DNA of 60,049 nt, from assembly GCF_014656455.1 (NCBI RefSeq), contig NZ_BNCL01000019.1:1-60049 (forward strand). The letters are read 5' to 3'. Each line of letters begins with the position of its first letter. Position 1 is the first letter of the stretch. The notes beneath the pieces are model-generated. The model saw only the letters and a list, made by a program, of their open reading frames with translations, did not search any database and was not told the DNA's origin. Source of the stretch: Paracoccus aerius (GTDB lineage Bacteria > Pseudomonadota > Alphaproteobacteria > Rhodobacterales > Rhodobacteraceae). The position numbers and the translations under genes are program-made. Of this stretch, positions 36,126 to 43,919 are shown piece by piece.

Positions 36126-36151
36126 AGCCCTGCCTCACGGCGGGGCTTTTT
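36126..36151 (+). terminator. Rho-independent terminator after the CbiM-like gene
   Basis: A 9-bp stem AGCCCTGCC / GGCGGGGCT (one G-T pair) with loop TCAC, followed by five T. It closes the permease transcript 67 bp after its stop. Confidence 0.85.
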
Positions 36152-36221
36152 GCTGAAGCCTCTGACTGCAGGGCCAAAAGGGGTTTGCGGCCTGGCGGGT
36201 TTTTAAGAAGGCGTGAAGCGT

Positions 36222-36356
36222 GCCTGATGCTATCAAGACGACATGCAGGTGAATGTCATACTTCTTGGCCAGCTCAGCCGTGGTTAACTCCTCGCAAATG
36301 GCTTCCAGAGGCAAGGTCGCTTTTAATTTGGTCGAATAGCGCTTCCGTTTCGTCAT
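36222..36356 (-). pseudogene. IS3-family transposase OrfA fragment
   Basis: About 45 codons: MTKRKRYSTKLKA, then LEAICEELTTAELAKKYDIH, the N-terminal helix-turn-helix of IS3-type OrfA. After DIHLHVV the reading frame no longer resembles the family and the rest is missing. A dead scar. Confidence 0.75.
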
Positions 36357-36608
36357 GCGGATCAGTGCTTCGTCAATTGCCAAAGCTTAACGACTGGTCC
36401 GAATTCATGCGACCACCTCTCTCTATGACGGCCAAAAATGCGCGATCGATCAGCTTGCGCACGGATGCCCTAGTGATCTGGCGCACCCCCGGCGTCGTCA
36501 TAAGGGCGACAGGTATTTAAGAGTTAGCCTCCAAAGAATGGCCAAGGGATTTAGACTTTCCTCAACCGACTTGACCAGCCAAGTCGTACAAGTGCCGCCG
36601 CAGATTCT

Positions 36609-36717
36609 AACGGGTTTTATGGAATGCCCGGAGAAGAACTCGCGGCGTTCGGAGGAGCGGGGGACCGATGACTTCATCGAAGTTAACGGCGCTGCGCAGC
36701 AACGCAATATAGGTCTG
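36609..36717. repeat. Copy b of the dispersed element, probable insertion-sequence remnant
   Basis: 109 bp similar to 711-820, starting AACGGGTTTTATGGAATG. It begins about 100 bp beyond the stop of the IS256 fragment, so it might be that element's terminal region, but copy a has no transposase fragment beside it, so the link is uncertain. Confidence 0.5.
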
Positions 36718-36817
36718 TGTAATTTTTATTCCGGTGCGATAGTGCCCAGTGGCGTGGTGCAGCCGGCACTGGTCGTCACCGAATTGTTCGCTGCGGGCCT
36801 GCTTCATAGGGATGCCG

Positions 36818-37018
36818 CTATTGCAAGCTGATGACGGGTTCCTCTCCCATCGGCACGATAGTTTCAGCATCATGCAGCAGGCTCGTTGGACAGCCCACTT
36901 GTGATCCTGTTCCACCAACAAGGGCCCGACCAGGCGAACGGTTGCATCATCATAGGGAAAGATACCGAGCAAATCGGTTCAGCGCTTGATCTCTGGTCTG
37001 CGACGACGTGCCACGAAC
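36818..37018 (-). pseudogene. IS256-family transposase C-terminal fragment
   Basis: Minus-strand translation gives RRRRPEIKR, an in-frame TGA, then TDLLGIFPYDDATVRLVG and LLVEQDHKWAVQRAC, then after a frameshift AETIVPMGEEPVISLQ and a stop. This matches the end of IS256-type transposases (RRTDVVGIFPNE ... EQNDEWAVQRRYMTLE). One stop and one frameshift make it non-functional. Confidence 0.82.
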
Positions 37019-37089
37019 CCCTGCCCAATGGCTGATATGTCAAAGCCCAGGGCATCCGCATGATCCGACTGGCCACCTAAACGGCTTCG

Positions 37090-37590
37090 TCATGCCCGAC
37101 CTCGTTGATAGGCCATCAGCAGAATCATCTGCCGTGCGGTCTCGTTCAGCTTGCACTTGGCCTCGGCGACTGGACTGCTGGTGTTGATGATCCGGTCATA
37201 GGCGCAGCGAGCATCCCGGAAAGCGATCCAATCTCGTTCCATCTTGACCAGGGCGTCCACATGTTCAGCGCCGCGTTCATCCTCGGTCGCCTTTAGCCGG
37301 TCATAGGTCTCGGTCAGCCGTGTTTCCCAGACCTGCCATTCGGCATCAAGACAGTTCAGCTGCCGGTCCACCACATCAACATCGCCATGCTCAGCCTCAG
37401 CATAGGCGAGGCAGCTTTCCTGTCCCACCCCCGCACAATCCAGTCGCCCCCCGTCCGTTGAGGCGTCAGCCAGGCATTGGTCGATCAGTGCAGGATCGAG
37501 ACCGGAACTGTCGCCCGCCAAGGCAGGCAGCACCAGCCACAGGGCGATTGGTAAAGCAAGCGCGATGCGCAGCGGAGCAGAAAGTGGCAT
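37090..37590 (-). CDS. Secreted DUF1311/LprI-family protein
   Basis: 166 residues. A signal peptide (about residues 1-25, LRIALALPIALWLVLPALAG) exports it. The C-terminal half (about 75-160) has the LprI-type pattern: QVWETRLTETYDRLKA, MERDWIAFRDARCAYD and KCKLNETARQMILL, with six or more cysteines suited to disulfides. LprI proteins inhibit lysozyme in some species; most homologues are uncharacterised. It lies next to IS remnants with no obvious operon partner. Confidence 0.8.
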   Translation of the reverse strand: MPLSAPLRIALALPIALWLVLPALAGDSSGLDPALIDQCLADASTDGGRLDCAGVGQESCLAYAEAEHGDVDVVDRQLNCLDAEWQVWETRLTETYDRLKATEDERGAEHVDALVKMERDWIAFRDARCAYDRIINTSSPVAEAKCKLNETARQMILLMAYQRGRA

Positions 37591-37916
37591 GATCAGTCTC
37601 CTTCACGATGAGCCGAGCGGTTTGCGGCGCCTTCAGGGTCCCCAGAGGACACCCTTGTCTCTGCGCCCAGACGCCCAGCCGTAATCTGGAACGTGAGCCG
37701 TTCCGTTCGGAACCGGCTGTTGCCCCATAAAGCCGCAAATGTCTTGTGCAGAGGCTCCACATAGAATTGCCAAACAGATCACACCTGTCCCTACCGGGAA
37801 GGTTTAAAAATGCTGCCGGAAAACGCTGCCCGGGGATTGCTTGCGGCTCGGCGGCGCCAGGGTGATGCTCTTTGTGGTGGCCCTTGCGCGGTGTTCCTCA
37901 CGCAGCTCCTTAATCG
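37591..37916. other. Intergenic stretch, nothing recognised
   Basis: 326 bp between the LprI-like and DUF2934 genes, both on the minus strand. It should contain the promoter of the LprI-like gene. No coding frame, repeat or terminator convinced me. Confidence 0.4.
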
Positions 37917-38372
37917 TTATTGCGACTGGAACTCGCGGGTTTGATGCCAATTTTTGTCGGCTCCGCCGTCCGGACTCCCCTCTTGCTGCCACAGAACATA
38001 GGCACGCCCCTTGATATGCTGCTCGAGTGCACGATGCCAGAACTCTTCAGCGCGTCCGTCTGGCCGCCCTTCCTGTTCCCACAGGGCATAGGCTTGCTCG
38101 CGAACCACCTGTTCCAGGCCGAGCCTTGTCTGCGATGTGGTGCTGATCTCGTCACTAGAGGGCTGCAGTCGGCCTGCCCGGCTTTTGTGCATCCGCGCGC
38201 TCAAGCCTAGGAGTTCGGTGTCGGAAACGAGTTGGCCATGGGCAGCAGCCTGCAAGGCTTTGGTTTGGTACTCGGCGTCGCCGGCACCTTCGCCGGTCTC
38301 ACCAAGTGTAATGGGATAGGTGTGAAGAACCCGTCCATTGCTGTCGATGATATCCACAAGACGTTCTTCCAT
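37917..38372 (-). CDS. DUF2934 protein with two tandem domains
   Basis: 151 residues. The C-terminal half has two copies of the DUF2934 motif: REQAYALWEQEGRPDGRAEE (residues 91-110) and GRAYVLWQQEGSPDGGADKNW (122-142). The N-terminal part (MEERLVDIIDSNGRVL ...) is unrecognised and may be a small regulatory beta-domain. DUF2934 proteins are small, common in rhizobia and relatives, often near stress genes, and of unknown function. AGGAGA lies 6 bases before the ATG. Confidence 0.8.
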   Translation of the reverse strand: MEERLVDIIDSNGRVLHTYPITLGETGEGAGDAEYQTKALQAAAHGQLVSDTELLGLSARMHKSRAGRLQPSSDEISTTSQTRLGLEQVVREQAYALWEQEGRPDGRAEEFWHRALEQHIKGRAYVLWQQEGSPDGGADKNWHQTREFQSQ

Positions 38373-38540
38373 AGTGATCTCCTAGGATTGCCAAGGTTGT
38401 TCTGGCTATGGCGTCTCCTTGACGCCAATGATGACTCTCACAGTTGAACTCGGCAGAGCAGGAAGGCAGCGTCGTGGCGCTCACGGCAGAACCGCCCGAC
38501 AGTCCTGGTCGACACCTCCAATCGCGCGAGCACCTTTCGC

Positions 38541-38678
38541 TTAGCCCTGATTGGCCTGTGCCGTCCGACCATATGGCGGGGCCACTTCCTCGATCGCAGA
38601 CATGACCGCATCGGTGAGGCTCGGTGGATCATGTGGCCCGCAGTTCAAGGTGCGATAACGGGCCCATGCTTTTGCCAC
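38541..38678 (-). CDS. Possible small protein, unrecognised
   Basis: A GTG-started frame of 45 codons with a protein-like composition (RYRTLNCGPHDPPSLTDAVM, then SAIEEVAPPYGRTAQANQG). The ribosome-binding site is weak. It may be a real small gene or a remnant. Confidence 0.25.
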   Translation of the reverse strand: MAKAWARYRTLNCGPHDPPSLTDAVMSAIEEVAPPYGRTAQANQG

Positions 38679-38695
38679 CTAGGTCTCTTCAGACC

Positions 38696-38913
38696 TCAAC
38701 GTCGCCGGAAGGCGTCATAATCCCTGTTAATCCTGGCGTAAGCCAATGATCGCACAAGGCTTGGCTTGAGTGCAGCGGGCCGCACCTCGAACCATCCGAT
38801 AGCCCGTCTGAATGCTTTTGCAATAATCCGCCGTATTCGATGGGACTTGCCAGAGCGTCCGCTGCAGTGAGGTTGGCACATTCGTTCGACATTCTTATAG
38901 GGAACATCTTCAT
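38696..38913 (-). pseudogene. Small family-B gene, copy 1, frameshifted
   Basis: Starts MKMFPIRMSNECANLTAADA with AAGG 8 bases upstream. Around 38815-38835 the similarity to copy 2 (41992-42213) moves to another frame, which reads AKAFRRAIGWF and then VRSLAYARINRDYDAFRRR before a stop at 38696. Copy 2 has AKAFWRAVDWL and VRSLADVRINSHYDALGRS in one frame. Function unknown. It lies 50 bp after the family-A gene, as in copy 2. Confidence 0.6.
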
Positions 38914-38963
38914 TTTAAGTGCCTTAACAAAACCCGGCGGGCCATGGCATGCGGCTGCATGGT

Positions 38964-39128
38964 TTACTGCTCGGAATAATGGTTCTTTTTCCAAGGAAAC
39001 CCCGCTTCCTCGGCTATCTTCCGCGAGGCCTCGGCATCTTCAGGATCTTGCTCGCGATGGTCGACAGGGTACTCACCGATGGGTTGGTGCTTGGAGCGTT
39101 TGGAACTGGCAGGAAGTCGTACGGCCAT
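38964..39128 (-). CDS. Small family-A protein, copy 1 (54 residues), unrecognised
   Basis: Reads MAVRLPASSKRSKHQP, then DPEDAEASRKIAEEAGFPWKKNHYSEQ and TAA. It shares start (MAVR-PAS), length and the EASRK...KKN centre with the protein at 41761. GGAGG lies 9 bases before the ATG. It is hydrophilic, charged and without a signal peptide. The family was found by comparing copies within this window; I do not recognise it. Confidence 0.6.
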   Translation of the reverse strand: MAVRLPASSKRSKHQPIGEYPVDHREQDPEDAEASRKIAEEAGFPWKKNHYSEQ

Positions 39129-39660
39129 GATGAGGCCCTCCATATGTCACGGGCAGAGTAGTCTGCCGCAACCTTTCAAACATGGGGTTGAGGAGATCAC
39201 TTTACATCGGCCACCCCGACGCTAACTCGCAACGCAATGGGAAGGCAGGAAAGAAGGGCGGCCCCCATCCGGCAGGAATGCGGCCCTTGGCCACCCGCCG
39301 TCCCGATCAGCATGACGCCTGCGGTGAGCAGCTATTTCCAAAGCTGGAGTATCCTTCTTCGAGGATAAAACAGGCAATCTAAAGCAAGGCAATGATATTT
39401 CTCACAGGTCCGCCCTGTTTTCTCTGTAGCGCAGCATTATGGAGTCAAGTATCGGCTCGGCTTGCCCTATAATCAGCATTAGCCTCTTATAACTGTCATG
39501 TTCTCTGGTTATGTTGCACTGCAGCAAGACATTCGGCGAATCCTTCTCGGATGATCCTGCCTGAGCTTCCTTGAGCAACCAGCATGTGATGTCTCCGCAC
39601 TTCGGTGGGGCCTTTGTTGCTGGTTTCGGGTTCAAGCAAGCATATACGGAAGATATTTCC
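39129..39660. other. Intergenic stretch, nothing recognised
   Basis: 532 bp between the divergent small family-A gene and the hemerythrin-phasin gene. It should hold both promoters. Short open frames exist but none has protein-like features or a matching ribosome-binding site. Confidence 0.4.
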
Positions 39661-40764
39661 ATGACCCTCCGCCAAACGATCCAGGCTGCTCCGGAAAAAG
39701 CCGCCGCGTTGATCACGAAGCTTTCGGCAACGTCGAACCAGGCGGTGAAATCCCGTGAAAGCCTCTACACGGAACTGAATGACGAACTTTCCCGCTACGT
39801 CGAGCTCGAAGAGCAGCACCTTCTGCCGCTGCTGCGCAAGCATCCGGAAACTAAGGATCTCGCCGTCAGCGCCCTGAAGGGCAACAAGGACCTTAAGGCC
39901 TCTCTTGAGAAGCTGTCCGGTTTGCCGAAGGACAATGATGCGTTTCTGGCCGCGCTTGCCGACCTGAACAAGGGTTTCCAGCAGCATGTTCGCAACGAGC
40001 GCAAGGAGCTACTCCCCGCCGTCCTCAAGGTGCTCAACGATGATGAGGCGGCCGCTGTAGCCTCCGACATCGAAGGTGCCGTCAAAGAGGCCGAAACCGC
40101 CAAACGCGACGAAAAGCGCGAGGAGCGGGCGCAAGCCAAGCGGAACGCCGAAAAGGCCGAGCAGGCCGAAGCCGACGAGCGTGCAGCGGCCAGGGAGGCC
40201 AAGCGCGTGGAGCAGGCCGAAGCAGAGCGTCAGGCGGCAGAGGCCGAGCGCGCCCTCGCGGCCGAGCAGGCTGTCGCCCGGACCCAAAAGGAAGCGGAGC
40301 GTGTCGCCCGTGAAGCCACCGAACAGGTGGCCGAGGTGATGGAACGCAGCAGGGCCGCCGCCCAGGATCAGGCGCGCCAGATCGGCGAAAGCCTGACCGA
40401 GCGCGCCCAGCAGATGGCCTCTGACAGCCAGGAGGCCATGACGGTCTACCGTGACGCCGCGCGGATGCTGGCCGGGGATGTGCAGGTTGTCTCGACAACG
40501 TCGGCGGTCTCGGTGCAGGCGCTGTCAGACGTCTCTTCCGCTTGGATGGACTGGTTCGGCAAGGCTGCCCGCACCAACGCCGAGCTTTCCCAGCAGTTGA
40601 TCGGATCGAGGACCTTGAAGGCCGCCGCAGAGGCTCAGAGAGCGTTTGCGACGAGTGTCATGCATAACTGGATGGAACGCCGCACGGCGATGCTGCAGAT
40701 CGCGCAGCGGAGTTCGCAGCAGGCCTTGAGCCCGCTTCAGGCGCGCGTCACGGAAACGGCGTAA
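39661..40764 (+). CDS. Hemerythrin-like domain, coiled coil and phasin-like domain fusion
   Basis: 367 residues. Residues 1-130 resemble a hemerythrin HHE helical bundle (YVELEEQHLLPLLRKH with His53/His61, and FQQHVRNERKELLP with His109 and nearby Glu). Residues 140-235 are an Ala/Glu/Lys/Arg-rich coiled coil. Residues 240-360 resemble a phasin (DVQVVSTTSAVSVQALSDVS, KAARTNAELSQQLI). Phasins coat PHA granules; the HHE part could bind iron and sense O2. ATG 39661 is used because the HHE part starts there. The next gene is also phasin-like. Confidence 0.7.
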   Translation: MTLRQTIQAAPEKAAALITKLSATSNQAVKSRESLYTELNDELSRYVELEEQHLLPLLRKHPETKDLAVSALKGNKDLKASLEKLSGLPKDNDAFLAALADLNKGFQQHVRNERKELLPAVLKVLNDDEAAAVASDIEGAVKEAETAKRDEKREERAQAKRNAEKAEQAEADERAAAREAKRVEQAEAERQAAEAERALAAEQAVARTQKEAERVAREATEQVAEVMERSRAAAQDQARQIGESLTERAQQMASDSQEAMTVYRDAARMLAGDVQVVSTTSAVSVQALSDVSSAWMDWFGKAARTNAELSQQLIGSRTLKAAAEAQRAFATSVMHNWMERRTAMLQIAQRSSQQALSPLQARVTETA

Positions 40765-40887
40765 CAGCGCTCACGCTCGCATGAAGGGTTGCTGCACCAT
40801 ACGGTTGCGCAACCCGGCGGCAGCATGGGGCGAGAATGGGACATTCTGCCCTGCCGCCGCGTCACTCGCTTGGACAAGGATAAGCTG

Positions 40888-41346
40888 ATGATGATCGCTG
40901 CCATGAACGCTTGGGCCGAACTGGCAAAGGCCAGTTCCAATATGATGAACACCCATCTGCGCCTGAACGAAACAATGACCGCTTCCCGCAGCGTCATCGG
41001 AGCCCGGATGACGGTCATGGGCAAGGCGGCTTGCCGCCCTGCCCAAGGGGATTATGCCGAACTCGGTGGAATGATGCATGAGAAGGTTGTGGCCATCGCC
41101 AAGGTCAACGAGGCCCTTGTCGAGCAATGGTCGGCAATGATGGCTGACGCCACAAAGCAGGCGCAGCACCTCTGCGACCTGCTACTGGGCGCGCGCCCTT
41201 TGCGCGCGGGCGATGTGCTGGGCTTGGCAGAGCGTTCGATGGAGCATGCTACCCGCATGATCACACGCAGCATGGATACCGGCGGATTGGCCTTGGCGCC
41301 GGTGCATCTGCAAGCCACAGCCAATGCACGACGCCTGAGCGAGTAG
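40888..41346 (+). CDS. Phasin-like small protein
   Basis: 152 residues, helical and Met/Ala-rich (MIAAMNAWAELAKASSNMMN), with no signal peptide. TARRLSE-type helices and the position directly after the hemerythrin-phasin gene suggest a second granule-associated protein. AAGGA lies 7 bases before ATG 40888. Identification is from composition and context only. Confidence 0.5.
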   Translation: MMIAAMNAWAELAKASSNMMNTHLRLNETMTASRSVIGARMTVMGKAACRPAQGDYAELGGMMHEKVVAIAKVNEALVEQWSAMMADATKQAQHLCDLLLGARPLRAGDVLGLAERSMEHATRMITRSMDTGGLALAPVHLQATANARRLSE

Positions 41347-41408
41347 GTTTGCGGCCGAGACGGTGATGACGCCTGGAATGGACCGATGCAGTTTGTATAA
41401 CGAGTGAC

Positions 41409-41438
41409 GCCTCGCCTTCGGCGGCGGGGCCTTTTTTG
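41409..41438 (+). terminator. Rho-independent terminator after the phasin genes
   Basis: Stem GCCTCGCC / GGCGGGGC (one T-G pair) around a 6-base loop, followed by TTTTTT. It is 60 bp after the phasin-like stop. Confidence 0.75.
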
Positions 41439-41760
41439 CCGGTGTCGCGCGAAGACAGCAAAGATCGGAACGCCATCGCATAGTTGCCGGTGATTTTCGA
41501 TAATGCCTCCATTTCACCATCTGCCGCTGCGAGGAGAAGCCAGCTTCTCCTGACGGCCAGGCAGAGAGTTGCAGAGGCGGGAGACCTGGGGACCAAGTGC
41601 ATGCGCGAAACATCGGCGCGGAGCAGTTCGTCCTTCTTTCCTTTCTTCCCCTGGGCTTGGCACTTAGGGGCAGGATCACTGATGCAAAACGACCTTATGC
41701 ACCCCATGTTTTAAGAGGTGCGACAGAATGTTCTGTTCCTGCCTCACAGAGGGCCGGACA
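41439..41760. other. Intergenic stretch, nothing firmly recognised
   Basis: 322 bp before the fused small gene. One 76-codon frame runs through it but has no ribosome-binding site or family similarity. The GAGGGCC immediately before 41761 serves the next gene. Confidence 0.4.
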
Positions 41761-42213
41761 ATGGCCGTACGAATTCCTGCCTCTCCAAAAGATGCACGAG
41801 CCGAGCCCAAGAGCGAGGACAAAGCCCTGGATGGCCGCCAGAATAGCCAAGACGACGAGGCTTCCCGGAAGATGGCCGACGAAGGCGACGTGTCCCAGAA
41901 GAAGAACCGCCTTCCTGATGAGGACGGTGCGATTGTCCACGTTATCGGTTCAGGCAGGAGTATCTGCCTTTACCTGATGAAAGAGTACAGAATGAACATA
42001 ATTTACAAAACATCACAGAACGAACGCCCGACGCTCCTTGCAAATGCAGATGCACTGGTAAGTCCCGCAGCACAGCATGGTCTGTTCGCAAAAGCATTCT
42101 GGCGGGCTGTTGACTGGCTCGCTGGCGACCCTGCTGTTGTCACCCCAGTCAGGGTGCGGTCTCTGGCTGATGTCAGGATCAACAGCCATTACGACGCGCT
42201 TGGGCGCAGCTGA
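41761..42213 (+). CDS. Fused small proteins A and B, copy 2
   Basis: One open frame of 150 codons. Residues 1-53 (MAVRIPASPKDARAEPKSED ... KKNRLPD) match the small family-A proteins. Residues 78-150, starting MNIIYKTSQNERPTLL at 41992 and ending VRSLADVRINSHYDALGRS, match family B. At the point where the 46298 copy has a stop (GATTAG) this copy has GATGAG, so translation would continue through a terminator-like hairpin into B. B may also start independently at 41992. Function unknown; no domain recognised. Confidence 0.55.
   Translation: MAVRIPASPKDARAEPKSEDKALDGRQNSQDDEASRKMADEGDVSQKKNRLPDEDGAIVHVIGSGRSICLYLMKEYRMNIIYKTSQNERPTLLANADALVSPAAQHGLFAKAFWRAVDWLAGDPAVVTPVRVRSLADVRINSHYDALGRS
41952..41971 (+). 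terminator. Terminator-like hairpin inside the fused frame
   Basis: AGGCAG-GAGTAT-CTGCCT followed by TTT. It sits at the place that corresponds to the strong terminator after the family-A gene at 46298. Confidence 0.4.
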
Positions 42214-42483
42214 CGTCTGAATGGATAAAGGTGGCGGCGGGGGAAACCTTGCCGTTCTTGGAGGGAACGCAACCCGCCTGGGTTCGCGCGTGCCTCTGCG
42301 CATTCAATGGTCGCGGGGCATGTTGCCTCACCCCCTCTTGCTTGTCGCCTCCCCCGGCATCCGTATCGTCTTGTGGTCCCCTGGCCGTCTCCTCCTTGAA
42401 GGCTCTTCAAGACCAGCGGTTACGATAAGACGTAAATGCCGAACAGCATTTGATGGGCAGATGGTCCTGCGCGGGCAGCGGGC
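42200..42483. repeat. 284-bp direct repeat, unit 1
   Basis: Aligns without gaps with 44513-44796 (constant offset 2313) at over 90 percent identity by eye. It begins at TTGGGCGCAG in the last codons of the family-B gene. Differences between copies change amino acids in the frames compared, so it looks non-coding. Function unknown. Confidence 0.85.
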
Positions 42484-42645
42484 TTTGTGGCCTCACCTAT
42501 AATATCAAATGGCTGTTCTTCAGTCTGCGCCATCTCGACGTTAGGGGGACGGGCTAGCCCAAATGCGACTTCGGCTGCCGGGAGAGTTTCTCGCGTTTCT
42601 AGCCGCGTCCCTGGAGTGTAGCAGGGGCGGCGGCTTTGCTGTCGG

Positions 42646-42954
42646 TTACGGACAAAGCGTGCCACCTTTAGCGCGGCAGTTCCAAAGTTTGACTGCTTCT
42701 TCCAACGTCCGTAAGGCGCGCTGAATTTCATCTTGGATTTCTGCGATCTCATCCTCTCGGCAGGATTGGAAGGCTGTCACGCCATTGCGATAAGCCTCCA
42801 TTTCCTGGAGGCAGCTATCGAAAGCATAACGATCTTCGAAGGTATTAGAGGACCTGACGCAGTATGGCTCGGACGGCTCAAAGCACATTGCGCCCGCCGC
42901 GCCTGGTGAGACGAACGGTAACAAGGCGATCAAGGCGGCACGGATCACGAGCAT
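42646..42954 (-). CDS. Small secreted cysteine-containing protein, unrecognised
   Basis: 102 residues. A signal peptide (MLVIRAALIALLPFVSPGAAG) precedes a mature part with five to six Cys (MCFEPSEPYCV, DSCLQEMEAY, FQSCREDEI, LWNC, TLCP). The mature part is mostly helical and charged. The spacing resembles small periplasmic disulfide proteins, but no family is recognised. It starts next to an IS110 fragment. Confidence 0.6.
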   Translation of the reverse strand: MLVIRAALIALLPFVSPGAAGAMCFEPSEPYCVRSSNTFEDRYAFDSCLQEMEAYRNGVTAFQSCREDEIAEIQDEIQRALRTLEEAVKLWNCRAKGGTLCP

Positions 42955-42971
42955 AAGAAGTTGCCGCAGGT

Positions 42972-43061
42972 CACTTCAGCATCCGCAAGGGCATGCCTGG
43001 TCACATGCATCTGGAATACATTCTTTTCCAGATCGAACCCGACCGTGAAAACTTTCGACAT
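42972..43061 (-). pseudogene. IS110-family transposase N-terminal fragment
   Basis: Minus-strand translation from ATG 43061 reads MSKVFTVGFDLEKNVFQMHV, close to the IS110 start (VGIDLGKNVFQVHG). The catalytic first Asp is kept. After about 25 codons the similarity ends and the secreted-protein gene begins. Only the tip of the element survives. Confidence 0.65.
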
Positions 43062-43256
43062 GACCGCTCCCCTTTGTGGACCGATGCAGACCCACCTGGC
43101 ATATCAGATGCCGTCAGGGGCGGCCGCATCATCAACGCCAACCCGACGCCTCTCGCCCCCCACCCCCTTGTTGGGGAAGCGCCCGCAGCGCCAAATTCGG
43201 AGGGCAAGGCTTAATTTTTCAAATGCTGCTCCGGACAAGGACTGAGCGTCTGCGGC

Positions 43257-43430
43257 TTATCTGACGCTCTGGGTTCGACGCAGGTTCATGACTGAGCGGA
43301 CGGCGATGCGTTTTGCCTCCTCGGGCGCAACCCCGAGGGCGGCGCAGTTCTTCAGGATCGCCTGCATGATCACCATCTCGCCCTCATGGTTTGCCGGCCC
43401 GGCCTCTGGCGGCACGGCATCAACCGTCAT
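43257..43430 (-). CDS. Small unrecognised protein (57 residues)
   Basis: Reads MTVDAVPPEAGPANHEGEMV, then MQAILKNCAALGVAPEEAKR and VRSVMNLRRTQSVR. Its ATG overlaps the TGA of the lysine-rich gene upstream (ATGA), a strong sign that both are real and coupled. It is acidic at the start and basic at the end. Not recognised. Confidence 0.55.
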   Translation of the reverse strand: MTVDAVPPEAGPANHEGEMVIMQAILKNCAALGVAPEEAKRIAVRSVMNLRRTQSVR

Positions 43431-43555
43431 CTGCTTGGCTTCACAGCAAGACCTGCCACTGTTCCCTTGGTGCTAGGTGCGGCGGCGATGACCTTGGGCT
43501 TTTCCTTCTTGGGCTTTTTCTCGTCACGTTTTCGCTTGTTCATGCCTTTGGCCAT
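43427..43555 (-). CDS. Small lysine-rich protein (42 residues)
   Basis: MAKGMNKRKRDEKKPKKEKP, then KVIAAAPSTKGTVAGLAVKPSR. AAGGA lies 7 bases before the ATG. Short, highly basic proteins beginning MAKG with KKPKK are common in alphaproteobacteria and have no assigned function; nucleic-acid binding is plausible from charge. Confidence 0.6.
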   Translation of the reverse strand: MAKGMNKRKRDEKKPKKEKPKVIAAAPSTKGTVAGLAVKPSR

Positions 43556-43919
43556 CGGTCAGTTCCTTGTTGGCCGTCGATGCGCGACGGATTTTCGCAG
43601 GGTAGGCCGTCGAATTCAGAATAGATAGACACGTCTCCGGCATCCACGATTGGCGGATGCGCGATCAGTCTTCTTTCCGCTGCGCCAAACGCGATCCGGG
43701 CCGGTTGAAGGAATAACGTCGGGCAATGATGACCCCTGCCAGCGACGCCACGCCTCGGGACGCCATCGCACCGCCCTTGTAATGGGGCGGTATGATGCCC
43801 ACCTGTCTATGGCAACGCTGTTCCTTCGACTTCTGTCTCCTTCTGGCTTCAGTCGCTCTTTGATGACGCCAAGCCAGGCCATCGCATTCAGCGGGTGGCA
43901 CCAATGAGGAGATCTCACG
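43556..43919. other. Divergent regulatory region between small genes and the cold-shock gene
   Basis: 364 bp with no convincing gene. It should contain the promoter and long 5' untranslated leader typical of cold-shock genes (AGGAG sits just before the cspA start). No further element recognised. Confidence 0.45.

Noticed and set aside
36397..36500. Minus-strand reading LMTTPGVRQITRASVRK that recalls IS110 transposases (LMTVPGVG)
   Set aside because: Similarity is limited to about six residues; too short to call.
41484..41714. A 76-codon plus-strand frame between the phasin genes and the fused small gene
   Set aside because: No ribosome-binding site, no recognisable domain, and a Ser/Phe-rich composition unlike its neighbours.
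42231..42428. Open frames inside both 284-bp repeat units as a duplicated protein gene
   Set aside because: Differences between the copies are mostly amino-acid changing in the frames compared, so coding selection is not visible.
42993..43214. A 73-codon plus-strand frame reading MPGHMHLEYILFQIEP
   Set aside because: Its 5' part is the reverse complement of an IS110 transposase fragment, which explains the protein-like look.
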